Assembly (NCBI RefSeq): GCF_044377035.1 | Contig: NZ_JBILJW010000002.1 | Span: 124,001-188,000 of the forward strand | Direction: 5' to 3' | Source of the DNA: Silanimonas sp044377035 | Lineage (GTDB): Bacteria; Pseudomonadota; Gammaproteobacteria; Xanthomonadales; Xanthomonadaceae | Length of the DNA stretch: 64,000 bases | Part shown: positions 17,180 to 25,382 of the stretch, in pieces | Position numbering within the stretch: position 1 is the stretch's first letter | Layout: every line of letters starts with the position of its first letter | Translations under genes and position numbers: made by a program | The notes under the pieces: generated by a model | Databases searched by the model: none | What the model was told of the DNA's origin: nothing | What the model saw: the letters and a program-made list of their open reading frames with translations, nothing else

Positions 17180-17182
17180 GCG

Positions 17183-18916
17183 TCAGTGCGCGCCCGAGGG
17201 CGAGATCTCGCCACCGATGCGCTTCGCCTCTTCGAGGGTGCTCAAGCCGTCGAGCGCGTAGTCGAGCGCGGCCTGAGACAGCGGGCGGTACAGCGGCGCG
17301 CGCGAGGCGGCGCTCACGAAGCCGTCGTGCTGCCCGCGTCGCAGCGCGTTGAGCATGTCAAGCGTGGGCTCGAGGTACTCGTAGACGCCGATGCGCCCGC
17401 GGTAGCCCGTGCCGTTGCAGTGCTGACAGCCCCGGCCGCGGCGCAGGTTATCGGTGGGAATGCCGGGGCGCATCTCGGCCAGCCAGGCCTGGTCGTGCGC
17501 GTCCGGGAGATAGCGTTCGCCGCAGCTCTCGCAGACGCGGCGCACGAGGCGCTGGGCGATGATCACGCGCAACGACGCCGCGAGCAGGTAGCCCGGCGCC
17601 CCCATATCGAGCAGGCGGTCGGCCGTGCCGACGGCGTCGTTGGTGTGCAGCGTCGACAGCACGAGGTGGCCGGTCATCGCGGCGCGCAGGCCGATTTCGG
17701 CCGTCTCCTGGTCGCGCATTTCACCAACGAGGATGATGTCCGGGTCCTGTCGCAGCGCCGAACGCAGCACGGCGGCGAAGTCGAGGCCGATCTTGGTGTT
17801 GACCTGCACCTGGCTGATGCGCGGCAGCCGGTATTCCACCGGGTCCTCGACCGTGATGACCTTCTTCTCGGGTCGGTTCAGCGAGTTCAGCGCGGCGTAA
17901 AGCGAGGTGGTCTTGCCGGAGCCCGTCGGACCGGTGACCAGGATGATGCCGCTCGGCGACTGAAGGATGTTGCGGAACCGCGACAGCATCGGCGCCGGCA
18001 TGCCGAGGTAATCGAGGTCGAGCATCGCGCCACTCTGGTCGAGCAATCGCATGACCACCGACTCGCCGTGCTGCACAGGCATCGTCGAGACGCGCACGTC
18101 GATGCCCTTGCCGCGGACGCTGATCTGGAAGCGGCCGTCCTGCGGCATGCGCTTCTCGGAGATGTTCAGGCCCGCCATCAACTTCAGGCGCAGCACCAGC
18201 GCCGAGGCGATCTGCCGCTCGCGGATGATCTGCTCGTTCAACACGCCATCGACGCGCTGGCGCAGGCGAAGGCAGTCGGTGTCGGGTTCGATATGGATGT
18301 CGGAAGCACCCGCCTGCACGGCGTCGACGAACAGCGATTGCAGCAGCTTGACCACCGGCGCGTCGGCCGTGTCCTCGCCGAGTCCGAGCTGGGAGACGTC
18401 GAGCGCGGCATCGTTGCTGACTTCCTCGGAGAGCTCCTGCGCGAGCGAGCTGATCTCTTCGGTGCGCCGGTAGACGGTGTCGAAGGTGCGGAGCACCTCG
18501 TCCTCGCGCACCAGCGCGAGCCGGATCTCCTTGCCGCCCAGCACGCGTGCCAGCTCGTCGTAGGCGAACAGGTCAGTGGGGTCGGCCATGCCGACGACGT
18601 AGCCGCCACCCTCCTCCTTCAGCACGATGCTGCGGAAGCGGCGTGCGAGCGTCTCCGGCAGCTTGCGCACCAGGGCCGGCTCGAAGCGGTAGCTGCGCAG
18701 GTCGATCAACGGAATGGCGAGCTGCCGCGAGAGCAGCTGCAGCATGTCGTTCTCGCTGACCATGCCGAGGTCGATCAGCGTGCGCCCGAGCTTCGAGCCG
18801 AGCTTCCGCTGCTCGGAGAGCGCGTGCTGCAGCTGTTCGGCCGTGATGAGGCCGTTCTCGACCAGCAGGTCGCCGATGCGGATTTTCTTTACGGCGGCAC
18901 TGGGTAGCGTGGACAT
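17183..18916 (-). CDS. mshE: MSHA extension ATPase MshE with c-di-GMP-binding MshEN domain
   Basis: The product is 577 aa. The ATG at 18916 is preferred over the GTG at 18922 because a GAGG lies 5 nt before the ATG. Two 24-residue MshEN motifs separated by five residues open the protein (start RIGDLLVENGLI and KLGRTLIDLGMV); this is the module known to bind c-di-GMP in Vibrio MshE. The motor part has Walker A GPTGSGKTTS, DPDIILVGEMRD, HTNDA and a CESC/CQHC zinc site near residues 465-510. It powers pilus extension from the cytosolic face of MshG. Confidence 0.96.
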   Translation of the reverse strand: MSTLPSAAVKKIRIGDLLVENGLITAEQLQHALSEQRKLGSKLGRTLIDLGMVSENDMLQLLSRQLAIPLIDLRSYRFEPALVRKLPETLARRFRSIVLKEEGGGYVVGMADPTDLFAYDELARVLGGKEIRLALVREDEVLRTFDTVYRRTEEISSLAQELSEEVSNDAALDVSQLGLGEDTADAPVVKLLQSLFVDAVQAGASDIHIEPDTDCLRLRQRVDGVLNEQIIRERQIASALVLRLKLMAGLNISEKRMPQDGRFQISVRGKGIDVRVSTMPVQHGESVVMRLLDQSGAMLDLDYLGMPAPMLSRFRNILQSPSGIILVTGPTGSGKTTSLYAALNSLNRPEKKVITVEDPVEYRLPRISQVQVNTKIGLDFAAVLRSALRQDPDIILVGEMRDQETAEIGLRAAMTGHLVLSTLHTNDAVGTADRLLDMGAPGYLLAASLRVIIAQRLVRRVCESCGERYLPDAHDQAWLAEMRPGIPTDNLRRGRGCQHCNGTGYRGRIGVYEYLEPTLDMLNALRRGQHDGFVSAASRAPLYRPLSQAALDYALDGLSTLEEAKRIGGEISPSGAH

Positions 18917-18918
18917 GG

Positions 18919-19773
18919 TCACCTCGATGGTTCGCCGGCGGACAGGGCCTCGACCCGCTCGCCAAGATAGTCTGCCAAAGCCGGATCGAGCGGGCCGCGG
19001 CGCTGGGCTTCACGGAAGGCGTCGAGCGCCTCGTCGCCACGACCGCTCGTGTCCAGCGAGATGCCCAGCCCCGCCCACCAGGCCCCGACGTCCGGCTCGC
19101 GCCGCAGGGCGCGTCGATAAGCCTGTTCGGCCTCGGCATGGCGCCCGAGCTGCTGAAGCGCAGCCGCTTCGAGGGCATCGCGCTCGGCACCCGCTTCGGG
19201 CTGGACGGCCAGCGCGGCGAGGGCCGCATCGGCGCGGCCCTCGGCAAGCGCCACGCGCGCGGCATCGAGCGGATCGACCACGGTGGCAATGCGCTCGATG
19301 GTGGCGCGTGCGGCCGGTGCTGGCACTGATGGTGGCGGCGCGGCGGCGGTCGAGGTTGCCGAAGGCACCACCGGCGGCTCCACGGGGGAGGTCTCCACCT
19401 GTGCCGCAACGACCGGCGTCGGCGTTGGCACTTGAGCGGGTCCCGGGACGATGCTCGCCGCCTGCGGCGCGGCCGGCATGACGACCGTGGCCTCGACCGG
19501 AGCTTCAGGATGGGCCGATCCCTTCGCCTCGCTGTCGACGCCCGCCTCGGCCAGCCGTTCGACGGCCTGCCACCGGTTCACCACCAGCAGCACGGCGGTG
19601 AGCGCGAGCGCGACGCTCGCGGCCGCCACCCACCACCAGAGACGTCGCGAGCGCCATGACGAGGCGTGATGGCCCACGGGCTGCCCCACCGAAGCCATCG
19701 CGGCGTGACGCGACGCCGCATCGCCCTGCCCGCGCGCATCGAGGTCGCGCAGCATCTGGTTGATCACGCTCAT
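18919..19773 (-). CDS. mshN: MSHA biogenesis protein MshN (TPR protein)
   Basis: The product is 284 aa. The start MSVINQMLRDLDARG is the conserved MshN opening. One membrane helix (about residues 48-68) is followed by a Pro/Ala/Val-rich linker of about 80 residues. Residues about 165-275 form a TPR-like array (ARVALAEGRADAALAALAVQ, ALQQLGRHAEAEQAYRRALR). It probably bridges the inner-membrane complex and the secretin. The ATG overlaps the mshM stop, and its TGA is 2 bp before mshE. Confidence 0.9.
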   Translation of the reverse strand: MSVINQMLRDLDARGQGDAASRHAAMASVGQPVGHHASSWRSRRLWWWVAAASVALALTAVLLVVNRWQAVERLAEAGVDSEAKGSAHPEAPVEATVVMPAAPQAASIVPGPAQVPTPTPVVAAQVETSPVEPPVVPSATSTAAAPPPSVPAPAARATIERIATVVDPLDAARVALAEGRADAALAALAVQPEAGAERDALEAAALQQLGRHAEAEQAYRRALRREPDVGAWWAGLGISLDTSGRGDEALDAFREAQRRGPLDPALADYLGERVEALSAGEPSR

Positions 19774-20687
19774 GCCGCACCCCCGGCGAAACGCCACACC
19801 AAGAACGCGCCAGCGATCGCGGCGGCGACAGCGGCCGACCACGCCGCCGCCTTGCCCCAGCCAGCGCGCGCGGGCGCTGCAGCACCATCGGTATCGCGCA
19901 CGGCCAGCGCCACTTCGGCCTCCGAAACCTCGCGCAGTCCGCGGCCATAGGCCAGCAGCAGGGCCTTGTGCGCGAGCACGTTCACCAGGCGCGGAATGCC
20001 GCCACTCGCGCGGTGCAGGCGGCGCAGGGCGCGCTGCGCGAACAGCGGCCGGCCGTTGTAACCGGCCACCGAAAGGCGATGCTGCAGGTAGAGCGCCACG
20101 CCGTCGGCGTCGAGCGGCTGCAGGCGGTAGCCGAAGCCGATGCGCTGCCGCAGTTGGCGCAGCTGCGGCTGCGCCAGACGCTCGTCCAGTTCAGGCTGCC
20201 CGAACAGAACGACATGCAGGAGCTTGCGGGTCTCGGTCTCGAGGTTCGACAGCAGCCGCAGCGCCTCGAGGCTTTCATCCGACAGGGCCTGCGCCTCGTC
20301 GATGATGACGGCCACGCGCTTGCCGCTGGCGGCGAGTTCGATCAGTCGCTCCTGAAGCTTCTTGACCAGCGTGTGCTGCCGCGGCGTGGGGCCGAGCGCG
20401 ACGCGCAGCTCGTCGGCGATGGCGCGACGCAGGGCGTCCGGGTCGAGGTAGGGGTTGGGCACCCAGGCCGTCACCCACTGCTCGTCGAGGCTGTTCAGCA
20501 GCAGGCGGCAGAGCAGCGTCTTGCCGGTGCCGACTTCGCCGGTGACCTTGATGAAGCCTTCGCCGGCGTCGAGTGCGACGCGAAGCACCTGCAGGGCTTC
20601 GACATGCGCATCGTTACGGAAGAAGAAGCCGGTGTCCGGCGTCAGCGAGAACGGCGCCTGGCGGAGGCCGAAGTGCTCTTCGTACAT
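19770..20687 (-). CDS. mshM: MSHA biogenesis AAA ATPase MshM (ExeA-like)
   Basis: The product is 305 aa from the ATG at 20687 (MYEEHFGLRQAPFSLTPDT, the family's usual opening). A TTG at 20711 in the same frame overlaps the mshL stop and is a less likely start. Walker A is GEVGTGKTLLCRLL, Walker B VAVIIDEAQ, and SNLETETRKLLHVVLFGQPE marks the ExeA/GspA group. A C-terminal membrane helix (about residues 280-298) ends the protein. ExeA relatives help assemble secretins through the peptidoglycan, and the same is inferred here for MshL. Confidence 0.93.
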   Translation of the reverse strand: MYEEHFGLRQAPFSLTPDTGFFFRNDAHVEALQVLRVALDAGEGFIKVTGEVGTGKTLLCRLLLNSLDEQWVTAWVPNPYLDPDALRRAIADELRVALGPTPRQHTLVKKLQERLIELAASGKRVAVIIDEAQALSDESLEALRLLSNLETETRKLLHVVLFGQPELDERLAQPQLRQLRQRIGFGYRLQPLDADGVALYLQHRLSVAGYNGRPLFAQRALRRLHRASGGIPRLVNVLAHKALLLAYGRGLREVSEAEVALAVRDTDGAAAPARAGWGKAAAWSAAVAAAIAGAFLVWRFAGGAA

Positions 20688-20707
20688 CGCCGTGGCCAGG
20701 CCACCGG

Positions 20708-22363
20708 TCAAGGGGTTTCCGACTGCAGCGCGCGCGTCTCGTCGAGGCGCGGCTGCGCGGCGCGATTCCAGGTCTCGGCGCCTTCGACGACCGTGGGGCG
20801 AAGCAGGATCACCAGCTCCGTCTTGCGGCCGGTGTTGCGCGTCTGGCGGAACAGGTGGCCGAGCACCGGGATGGCACCGAGGAACGGCGTGCGCGCGTTC
20901 TGCCGCGTCTCGCTGTCCTGCATCAGACCGCCGATCACGATCAGCTGTCCGTTGCCGGCACGCACGATGGAATCGCTCTGGCGCACGGCGCTCACGGCCA
21001 GCGGCAGGCGGTAATCGCGGTCGCCGACGACGATGAGCTTGGTCTGGTCCTGCACCTCCGAAATCGTCGGCTGCACGTGCAGGAGCACGTTGCCGTCCTC
21101 GGAGATCTGCGGGGTCACGTCGAGCGAGATACCGGAGAAGAACGGCGTGAGCTCCAGCGACGGGTCGGTCTGCTGGGTCTGGTTGCCGACGCTCTGGTTC
21201 TGCGCGCCACTGATGCCGGTGACGAAGAACTCGTCGCTGCCGACCTTGATGACGGCCTTCTGGTTGTTGGTGGCGGACACCCGCGGGCTCGACATCACGC
21301 GGACGTCGCCCTGCTGCTTCAGCAGTTCGACGAAGGCGCTGAAGTCACCGCGCTGCCAGCCGATCGTGAACACGCCGCCGAACGCCGAGGTGGCGGTGCC
21401 ATCCGGCAGCGAGGGATTGTTCGGATCCAAGCTGCCGGTGTTGCCGCCGATTTCCGAACGGCCATCGGGGCCGAAGATGGCGCCGCCGCCGGTCTGGCCG
21501 ATGATGCCGGCGCCGCTGTCCACCACTTGGGCCCAGTTGATGCCGGCCTGGAACTTGTCGTTGAGCGTCACCTCGATGATCCGCGCCTCGAGGATGACTT
21601 GGCGCGTCACCGCGCCCTGCACGGCCTCGAGGTAGCGCTGCACGTCGCGCATCTCCGAAGGCAGCGCGCGCACGACGACCGTGCTGGATTGCGGGCTGAC
21701 GATGACCGAGCGGCCCGGGCCGTCACCGACGATGGCATGCAGCGCACGGTCCAGCTCCGCCCAGTAGTCGGATTCGCTGCGCGTGCGGACGCGGCTGGTG
21801 AAGGCCTCGCTGCGGCCGCTGCCGCCGCCGCCCGACTCGCCGTCTTCGCCGCCGCTCCCGTCCGATCCGCTGCTGCTCTGGCTGCCGCCATTCTCGCTGC
21901 TCGTGAGGTCACCGGCATTCACGCGCGTGCGCGACTCGCCGACGCGCTGGAGGTGCAGGTAGTCGACTTCGAACACGCGCGACTGCAGCCGGGCCGGCAG
22001 CACGATGTAGCCGTTGCCGCGCGGCTCGTACTCGTAGCCGTAGACCTCGCGGACGACCTCGAGCACCTCCGGCACGGTGACGCTCTTCAGGCTGAGGCTG
22101 ATGTTCCCGGCCACGTCCGGGTGCACCACCATGTTGATGGCGGTGTCCTGTACGAGGCTCATGAAGAAGGCGCGCGCCGGCACTTCGTCGACATCGACGT
22201 TGAAGCGCGGGGCCGCTGCTGGACGCGGCGGCGGCGCGACCAGGGCGCGGGTGACGGCAGGCGGCGGCGTCGCGGCCTGCGCGGGCGTGGCGGGCGACGG
22301 CGTCTGGGCGGCCAGCGGCGCGACCAGGAGCAGGGCCAGCGGGATCGGCAGGAGTCGGAACAT
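20708..22363 (-). CDS. mshL: MSHA secretin MshL
   Basis: The product is 551 aa. A signal peptide (MFRLLPIPLALLLVAPLAAQ) lacks a lipobox Cys, so this secretin is not a lipoprotein by itself. A short secretin/TonB domain (about residues 60-130) is followed by a Ser/Gly/Glu-rich low-complexity loop (about 150-185). The secretin core follows, with VILEARIIEVTLNDKFQAGI and the late GLMQDSETRQNARTPFLG. It forms the outer-membrane channel for the pilus. The ATG overlaps the last base of mshK. Confidence 0.95.
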   Translation of the reverse strand: MFRLLPIPLALLLVAPLAAQTPSPATPAQAATPPPAVTRALVAPPPRPAAAPRFNVDVDEVPARAFFMSLVQDTAINMVVHPDVAGNISLSLKSVTVPEVLEVVREVYGYEYEPRGNGYIVLPARLQSRVFEVDYLHLQRVGESRTRVNAGDLTSSENGGSQSSSGSDGSGGEDGESGGGGSGRSEAFTSRVRTRSESDYWAELDRALHAIVGDGPGRSVIVSPQSSTVVVRALPSEMRDVQRYLEAVQGAVTRQVILEARIIEVTLNDKFQAGINWAQVVDSGAGIIGQTGGGAIFGPDGRSEIGGNTGSLDPNNPSLPDGTATSAFGGVFTIGWQRGDFSAFVELLKQQGDVRVMSSPRVSATNNQKAVIKVGSDEFFVTGISGAQNQSVGNQTQQTDPSLELTPFFSGISLDVTPQISEDGNVLLHVQPTISEVQDQTKLIVVGDRDYRLPLAVSAVRQSDSIVRAGNGQLIVIGGLMQDSETRQNARTPFLGAIPVLGHLFRQTRNTGRKTELVILLRPTVVEGAETWNRAAQPRLDETRALQSETP

Positions 22364-22692
22364 CAGCGGTTCACCGGTCGGGTGGAATTCGTGAAGGACA
22401 GGCGCAGCTCGGTGCTGCCCGTGGGGCTGCGCAAGCGCACCCAGCCGGGGCCGATGGCCTCCAGGCGGGCGTCGCCGACGGCATCGCCGAGGCGGTAGCG
22501 CTGTCCGTTGATGATGGCGCTGCGCTGGCTCGGCGAGACCAAGGTGGATTGAAGGACGAGGGCCGCGACGGGGGCAGCCTCGCTGGCCACAACGCGGGGC
22601 GCGATGGCGGGCCGCGTCGGGTCGGGAACGCCGGCCCCGACCAGCCCTCCCAGGGCGGCGACGACCAGCAGGAGGCGAAGGCGCTCAGACAC
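22363..22692 (-). CDS. mshK: MSHA biogenesis protein MshK
   Basis: The product is 109 aa from a GTG (complement of 22690-22692) that overlaps the mshJ end by 8 bp. A signal peptide or N-terminal anchor (LLLVVAALGGLVGAG) precedes VPDPTRP, the short motif common to MshK/PilP-like proteins. A small beta domain follows (LVSPSQRSAIINGQRYRLGD, then VRLRSPTGSTEL). It is predicted to be a periplasmic link between the inner-membrane proteins and the secretin. Confidence 0.85.
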   Translation of the reverse strand: MSERLRLLLVVAALGGLVGAGVPDPTRPAIAPRVVASEAAPVAALVLQSTLVSPSQRSAIINGQRYRLGDAVGDARLEAIGPGWVRLRSPTGSTELRLSFTNSTRPVNR

Positions 22693-23407
22693 CGATCCAG
22701 CCCTCCTGCAGGCCCAGGGTTTCCACCGTCAGCGTGATCGTCAGGGCCGGCCAGCGCTCGGCGTCGACATCGAGATCGTGCAAGCGCACGCGGAACGGCA
22801 AGGCTTCGACGGCGCGGACGTAGTCCAGCGCCGCCGCGTAGTCCCCCTCGAACCGCAGCACCACGCGGTGGCGGTAGAGCGCCGGAATGCCCTCCGTGGA
22901 CGGCACCGATGCCTCCGCGGCGGGTGCGCCCTGGGCCGCCGTCGTCGTGCCCGGGGGCGGCGCGGGAGCCGGCGCGGGCGACCAGCGCAGCACCTCGGGC
23001 GGCAGCGCCCGGACGCCGAGCACGGTGAGCCGCGCATCGCGTCCGAGCAGGTCACGCAGCACCGCGGGCATGCGCCCCGGCGGGATCACGGCGGCCTCGT
23101 CGGCGCGCAACCGGGCGTCAAGTTCGCCGGATTCCAGCTTAAGGCGATCCAGCGCGAGGCGGCGCTCCGCCTCGGGGTCCCGGGCCAACTCCTCTTGCAC
23201 GAGGGCCAGCGCGGCCCGCGCGCTCTCGACTTGCGGCGTCAGGGATTCGATCTGCGCGGCGTTCGAAGCGGCCGACTTGCTGGCCGGCTCGATCCACAGC
23301 ACGTAAAGCCCGAGAACGAGCAATACGCCGCCGGTGAGGCTGATGAGCAGGCGCTCGCGCGGCTGCATGGCATCGAAGCGCTGCTGGAGAGCGACGAACC
23401 GACTCAT
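22685..23407 (-). CDS. mshJ: MSHA biogenesis protein MshJ (PilO-like)
   Basis: The product is 240 aa. I start it at 23407 (MSRFVALQQRFDAMQPRERL), which overlaps the mshI2 stop as ATGA; upstream codons in frame look non-coding. One membrane helix (about residues 22-42) is followed by a coiled coil and a ferredoxin-like periplasmic domain typical of PilO. A Pro/Ala insertion (about residues 142-170) is low in complexity. It forms the alignment complex with MshI2. Confidence 0.88.
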   Translation of the reverse strand: MSRFVALQQRFDAMQPRERLLISLTGGVLLVLGLYVLWIEPASKSAASNAAQIESLTPQVESARAALALVQEELARDPEAERRLALDRLKLESGELDARLRADEAAVIPPGRMPAVLRDLLGRDARLTVLGVRALPPEVLRWSPAPAPAPPPGTTTAAQGAPAAEASVPSTEGIPALYRHRVVLRFEGDYAAALDYVRAVEALPFRVRLHDLDVDAERWPALTITLTVETLGLQEGWIGV

Positions 23408-24048
23408 GGGGCGTCCTCCGCTTCCGCCTTCGTCGTGCAGCCCGCGGCCAGCGCAACGCAATCGGTGGCCATGTCGAACCGCAGCGGCTCACCGGCGTCC
23501 TTCGGACGCTCGATGGCGAAGTGCGTGAACTCCCGATTCTTCAGGCCGTCTTCGGTCGACAGCCCCTGCAGGAAGCCCGGAACGGCGTCCGCATCCAAGG
23601 TGCGCCCGCCCAGACCAAGCTCCGCGCCGGCCTCGGCCACGCGGATGCGGGTCAGCCAGAGCGGCGCCGGCCGTTGGCGCCCCAGGCCCTCGAGCACGTG
23701 GCTGAAGGTCACCACCTCGTCGCCGGCGCGGGCCAATTCGTCGACCAGCCAGCGGCGGCCATCGACGCCGAACTGCGCTTCGACGAGGGCCACGGTGAGT
23801 GCCGCATCGGGCTTGCGGGCGGCAAGTTGCTCGGAGGCGGTGGTCATCTGCGCCTGCAGCGATGCCTGTTCGGTGTTCAGCGCAGCGAGGCGCTCCGCCG
23901 AAACCGAAGCCCGCCATTGGGCGATGCCGCCCCAGACCAGCATCGCGAACGCGGCGAGGCCGATCAGGGCGAGGTTCCGCGGCAGTTCCTCGCTGGGCTC
24001 GAGCGGACGGAGGTCGTCGCGGTAGAGATCGATGCGTTGCGTGCTCAT
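23404..24048 (-). CDS. mshI2: MSHA biogenesis protein MshI2 (PilN-like)
   Basis: The product is 214 aa. A short cytosolic start (MSTQRIDLYRDDLRPLEPSE, the PilN-like INL/IDLY motif that docks PilM-like proteins) precedes a membrane helix (about residues 25-43), a coiled coil and a PilN-type periplasmic domain (LTRIRVAEAGAELGLGGRTL). The ATG overlaps the mshI stop by 4 bp. Vibrio clusters also carry this second mshI-like gene. Confidence 0.88.
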   Translation of the reverse strand: MSTQRIDLYRDDLRPLEPSEELPRNLALIGLAAFAMLVWGGIAQWRASVSAERLAALNTEQASLQAQMTTASEQLAARKPDAALTVALVEAQFGVDGRRWLVDELARAGDEVVTFSHVLEGLGRQRPAPLWLTRIRVAEAGAELGLGGRTLDADAVPGFLQGLSTEDGLKNREFTHFAIERPKDAGEPLRFDMATDCVALAAGCTTKAEAEDAP

Positions 24049-24989
24049 GCGCGGCCCGCCCCCATGCCGACGGCGGACAGGGCCGCGACGCGGACGCGAG
24101 CGGCCTCGGGCAGCGCCGACAATTCAGGCCAAGCGGACTCCGGCGAAACGCTTTGCACGTCCAGTCCAAGGCTGTTGCGCAGCGATTCCCCCAGGCCATC
24201 GAGGCCTTCCAAGCCGGCCAGCAGCAGCAGGCGACGCGGCGGCGGGCGCTGGTGCGTGCGGTCGAAATAGTCGAGGGTACGCTGGAGCTCAAGGGCGATG
24301 CGCTCGAACAGACGCTCGGTACGGCCCGCCTGCGGCTCGCGCAGCACGCGCTGGTCGTCGCCATCGAACTCGAAACGGCGGGCCACGAACAGCGTGTTCT
24401 CGCGCATCGCCAGCATGGTGCCGCCACGGGCATCGATGACCAGCGCGGCCTGGCTGTCGTCGCCCGGTGAGAGCGTCCGCACCGCCTCGGCCCACGCCAA
24501 GTCGCTGATGCCGATGCTCGAGAGCTGCAGGCCTGCCGCCTCGATCTGGGCGATGCGGGGGCGCAATTCGTCCTTGCGGGCGACCGCGAGGTAGAGGGTG
24601 GGCGGGCGGCCGCGGCTGTCGAGGCCGGGCACCTCGAAGGCGTCCATCACGGCGTCATCGATCGGAAAACCGATCAGGTCGCGCACCTTCCAGCGCAGCG
24701 CCTGCACCCATTCCGCCGGCGGCACTGCCGGCTTGTCGACTTGCTGCAGGCTGTAGGCACCGGGCTCGAGCACCCACTCGCAGGCCATACCGGCCGCGTC
24801 GGCCTCCCGCACGAGCGATTGCAGGGTGGCTCCGACATCGGCGCCCGCGGCGCGCTCGTAGGCCCGAACCGGACGACCATCCGCCGGGCGGACGACGAGC
24901 GCGAGACGATCCATCGACAGGGACAGGGCCACATGCCCCACGGGGCGGCGGCGACGCTTCGAGAAGAAACCCCATCCAGTCTTTGCCAT
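24045..24989 (-). CDS. mshI: MSHA biogenesis protein MshI (PilM-like)
   Basis: The product is 314 aa. It starts at 24989 (MAKTGWGFFSKRRRRPVGHV); the longer frame upstream has no coding character. It is an actin-like cytosolic protein without membrane helices, with VALSLSMDRLALVV near the start and LVIDARGGTMLAMRENTL near residue 190 as phosphate-binding-like strands. It is the first gene of the operon. The mshH (csrD-like) gene that precedes it in Vibrio is absent. Confidence 0.9.
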   Translation of the reverse strand: MAKTGWGFFSKRRRRPVGHVALSLSMDRLALVVRPADGRPVRAYERAAGADVGATLQSLVREADAAGMACEWVLEPGAYSLQQVDKPAVPPAEWVQALRWKVRDLIGFPIDDAVMDAFEVPGLDSRGRPPTLYLAVARKDELRPRIAQIEAAGLQLSSIGISDLAWAEAVRTLSPGDDSQAALVIDARGGTMLAMRENTLFVARRFEFDGDDQRVLREPQAGRTERLFERIALELQRTLDYFDRTHQRPPPRRLLLLAGLEGLDGLGESLRNSLGLDVQSVSPESAWPELSALPEAARVRVAALSAVGMGAGRA

Positions 24990-25057
24990 GGACGACCGTA
25001 CTGCCCCTGCGCGCCACGTGCGCGCTGACTGTCGAATTGGCCGCAGCCTTTCACAGC

Positions 25058-25091
25058 AGGCCGGGATGGTCAATGGAAACGATCCCGGCCT
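25058..25091 (-). terminator. Inverted repeat in the 122-bp gap before mshI
   Basis: AGGCCGGGAT and ATCCCGGCCT pair perfectly over 10 bp with a 14-nt loop. It lies 21 nt past the stop of the small membrane-protein gene, so a factor-independent terminator or processing site for that transcript is the simplest reading. There is no U-tract. A TTGACC inside the loop could be a -35 for mshI, but I see no good -10 at the right distance. Confidence 0.4.
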
Positions 25092-25111
25092 CACCGATTT
25101 TCACCTCGGAA

Positions 25112-25378
25112 TCAGGTGAAGAGCGCCCACGCGGCTGAAAGGATGGCAAAGAGCCCGAGCGCCGCAGTCAGTGGAATGGCGGCGAGTGACGCCATCGATG
25201 CGTAACGCGCCATGCGGCGTTGGCGCGGCGTCAACACGCCATGGTTCGACCCCGCGGCGGAGATCACGGCCAAGGCCGACGCCCACGACAGCGTGAACCC
25301 GATCAGCGCGAGTCCACTCGCGATGACCCAAGCCCACCACGGAAGCCATCCGGCCACATTCGTCCACCATTCGACCAT
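25112..25378 (-). CDS. Small two-helix membrane protein, unknown function
   Basis: The product is 88 aa, start ATG at 25378. Two hydrophobic stretches (WAWVIASGLALIGFTLSWAS and SLAAIPLTAALGLFAILSAA) flank a short basic loop TPRQRRMARY, so both ends should face the same side. I do not recognise the family. It lies 4 bp after the pirin gene in the same direction and is the last gene of that operon. Confidence 0.65.
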   Translation of the reverse strand: MVEWWTNVAGWLPWWAWVIASGLALIGFTLSWASALAVISAAGSNHGVLTPRQRRMARYASMASLAAIPLTAALGLFAILSAAWALFT

Positions 25379-25382
25379 CGGA

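Noticed and set aside
20688..20711. TTG start for mshM
   Set aside because: The ATG at 20687 gives the family's usual opening MYEEHFGL; the TTG extension adds eight unconserved residues.
25058..25091. TTGACC in the hairpin loop as a -35 for the whole msh operon
   Set aside because: At 17 nt the matching hexamer is AAGGCT, a poor -10; I list the hairpin only as a possible terminator.
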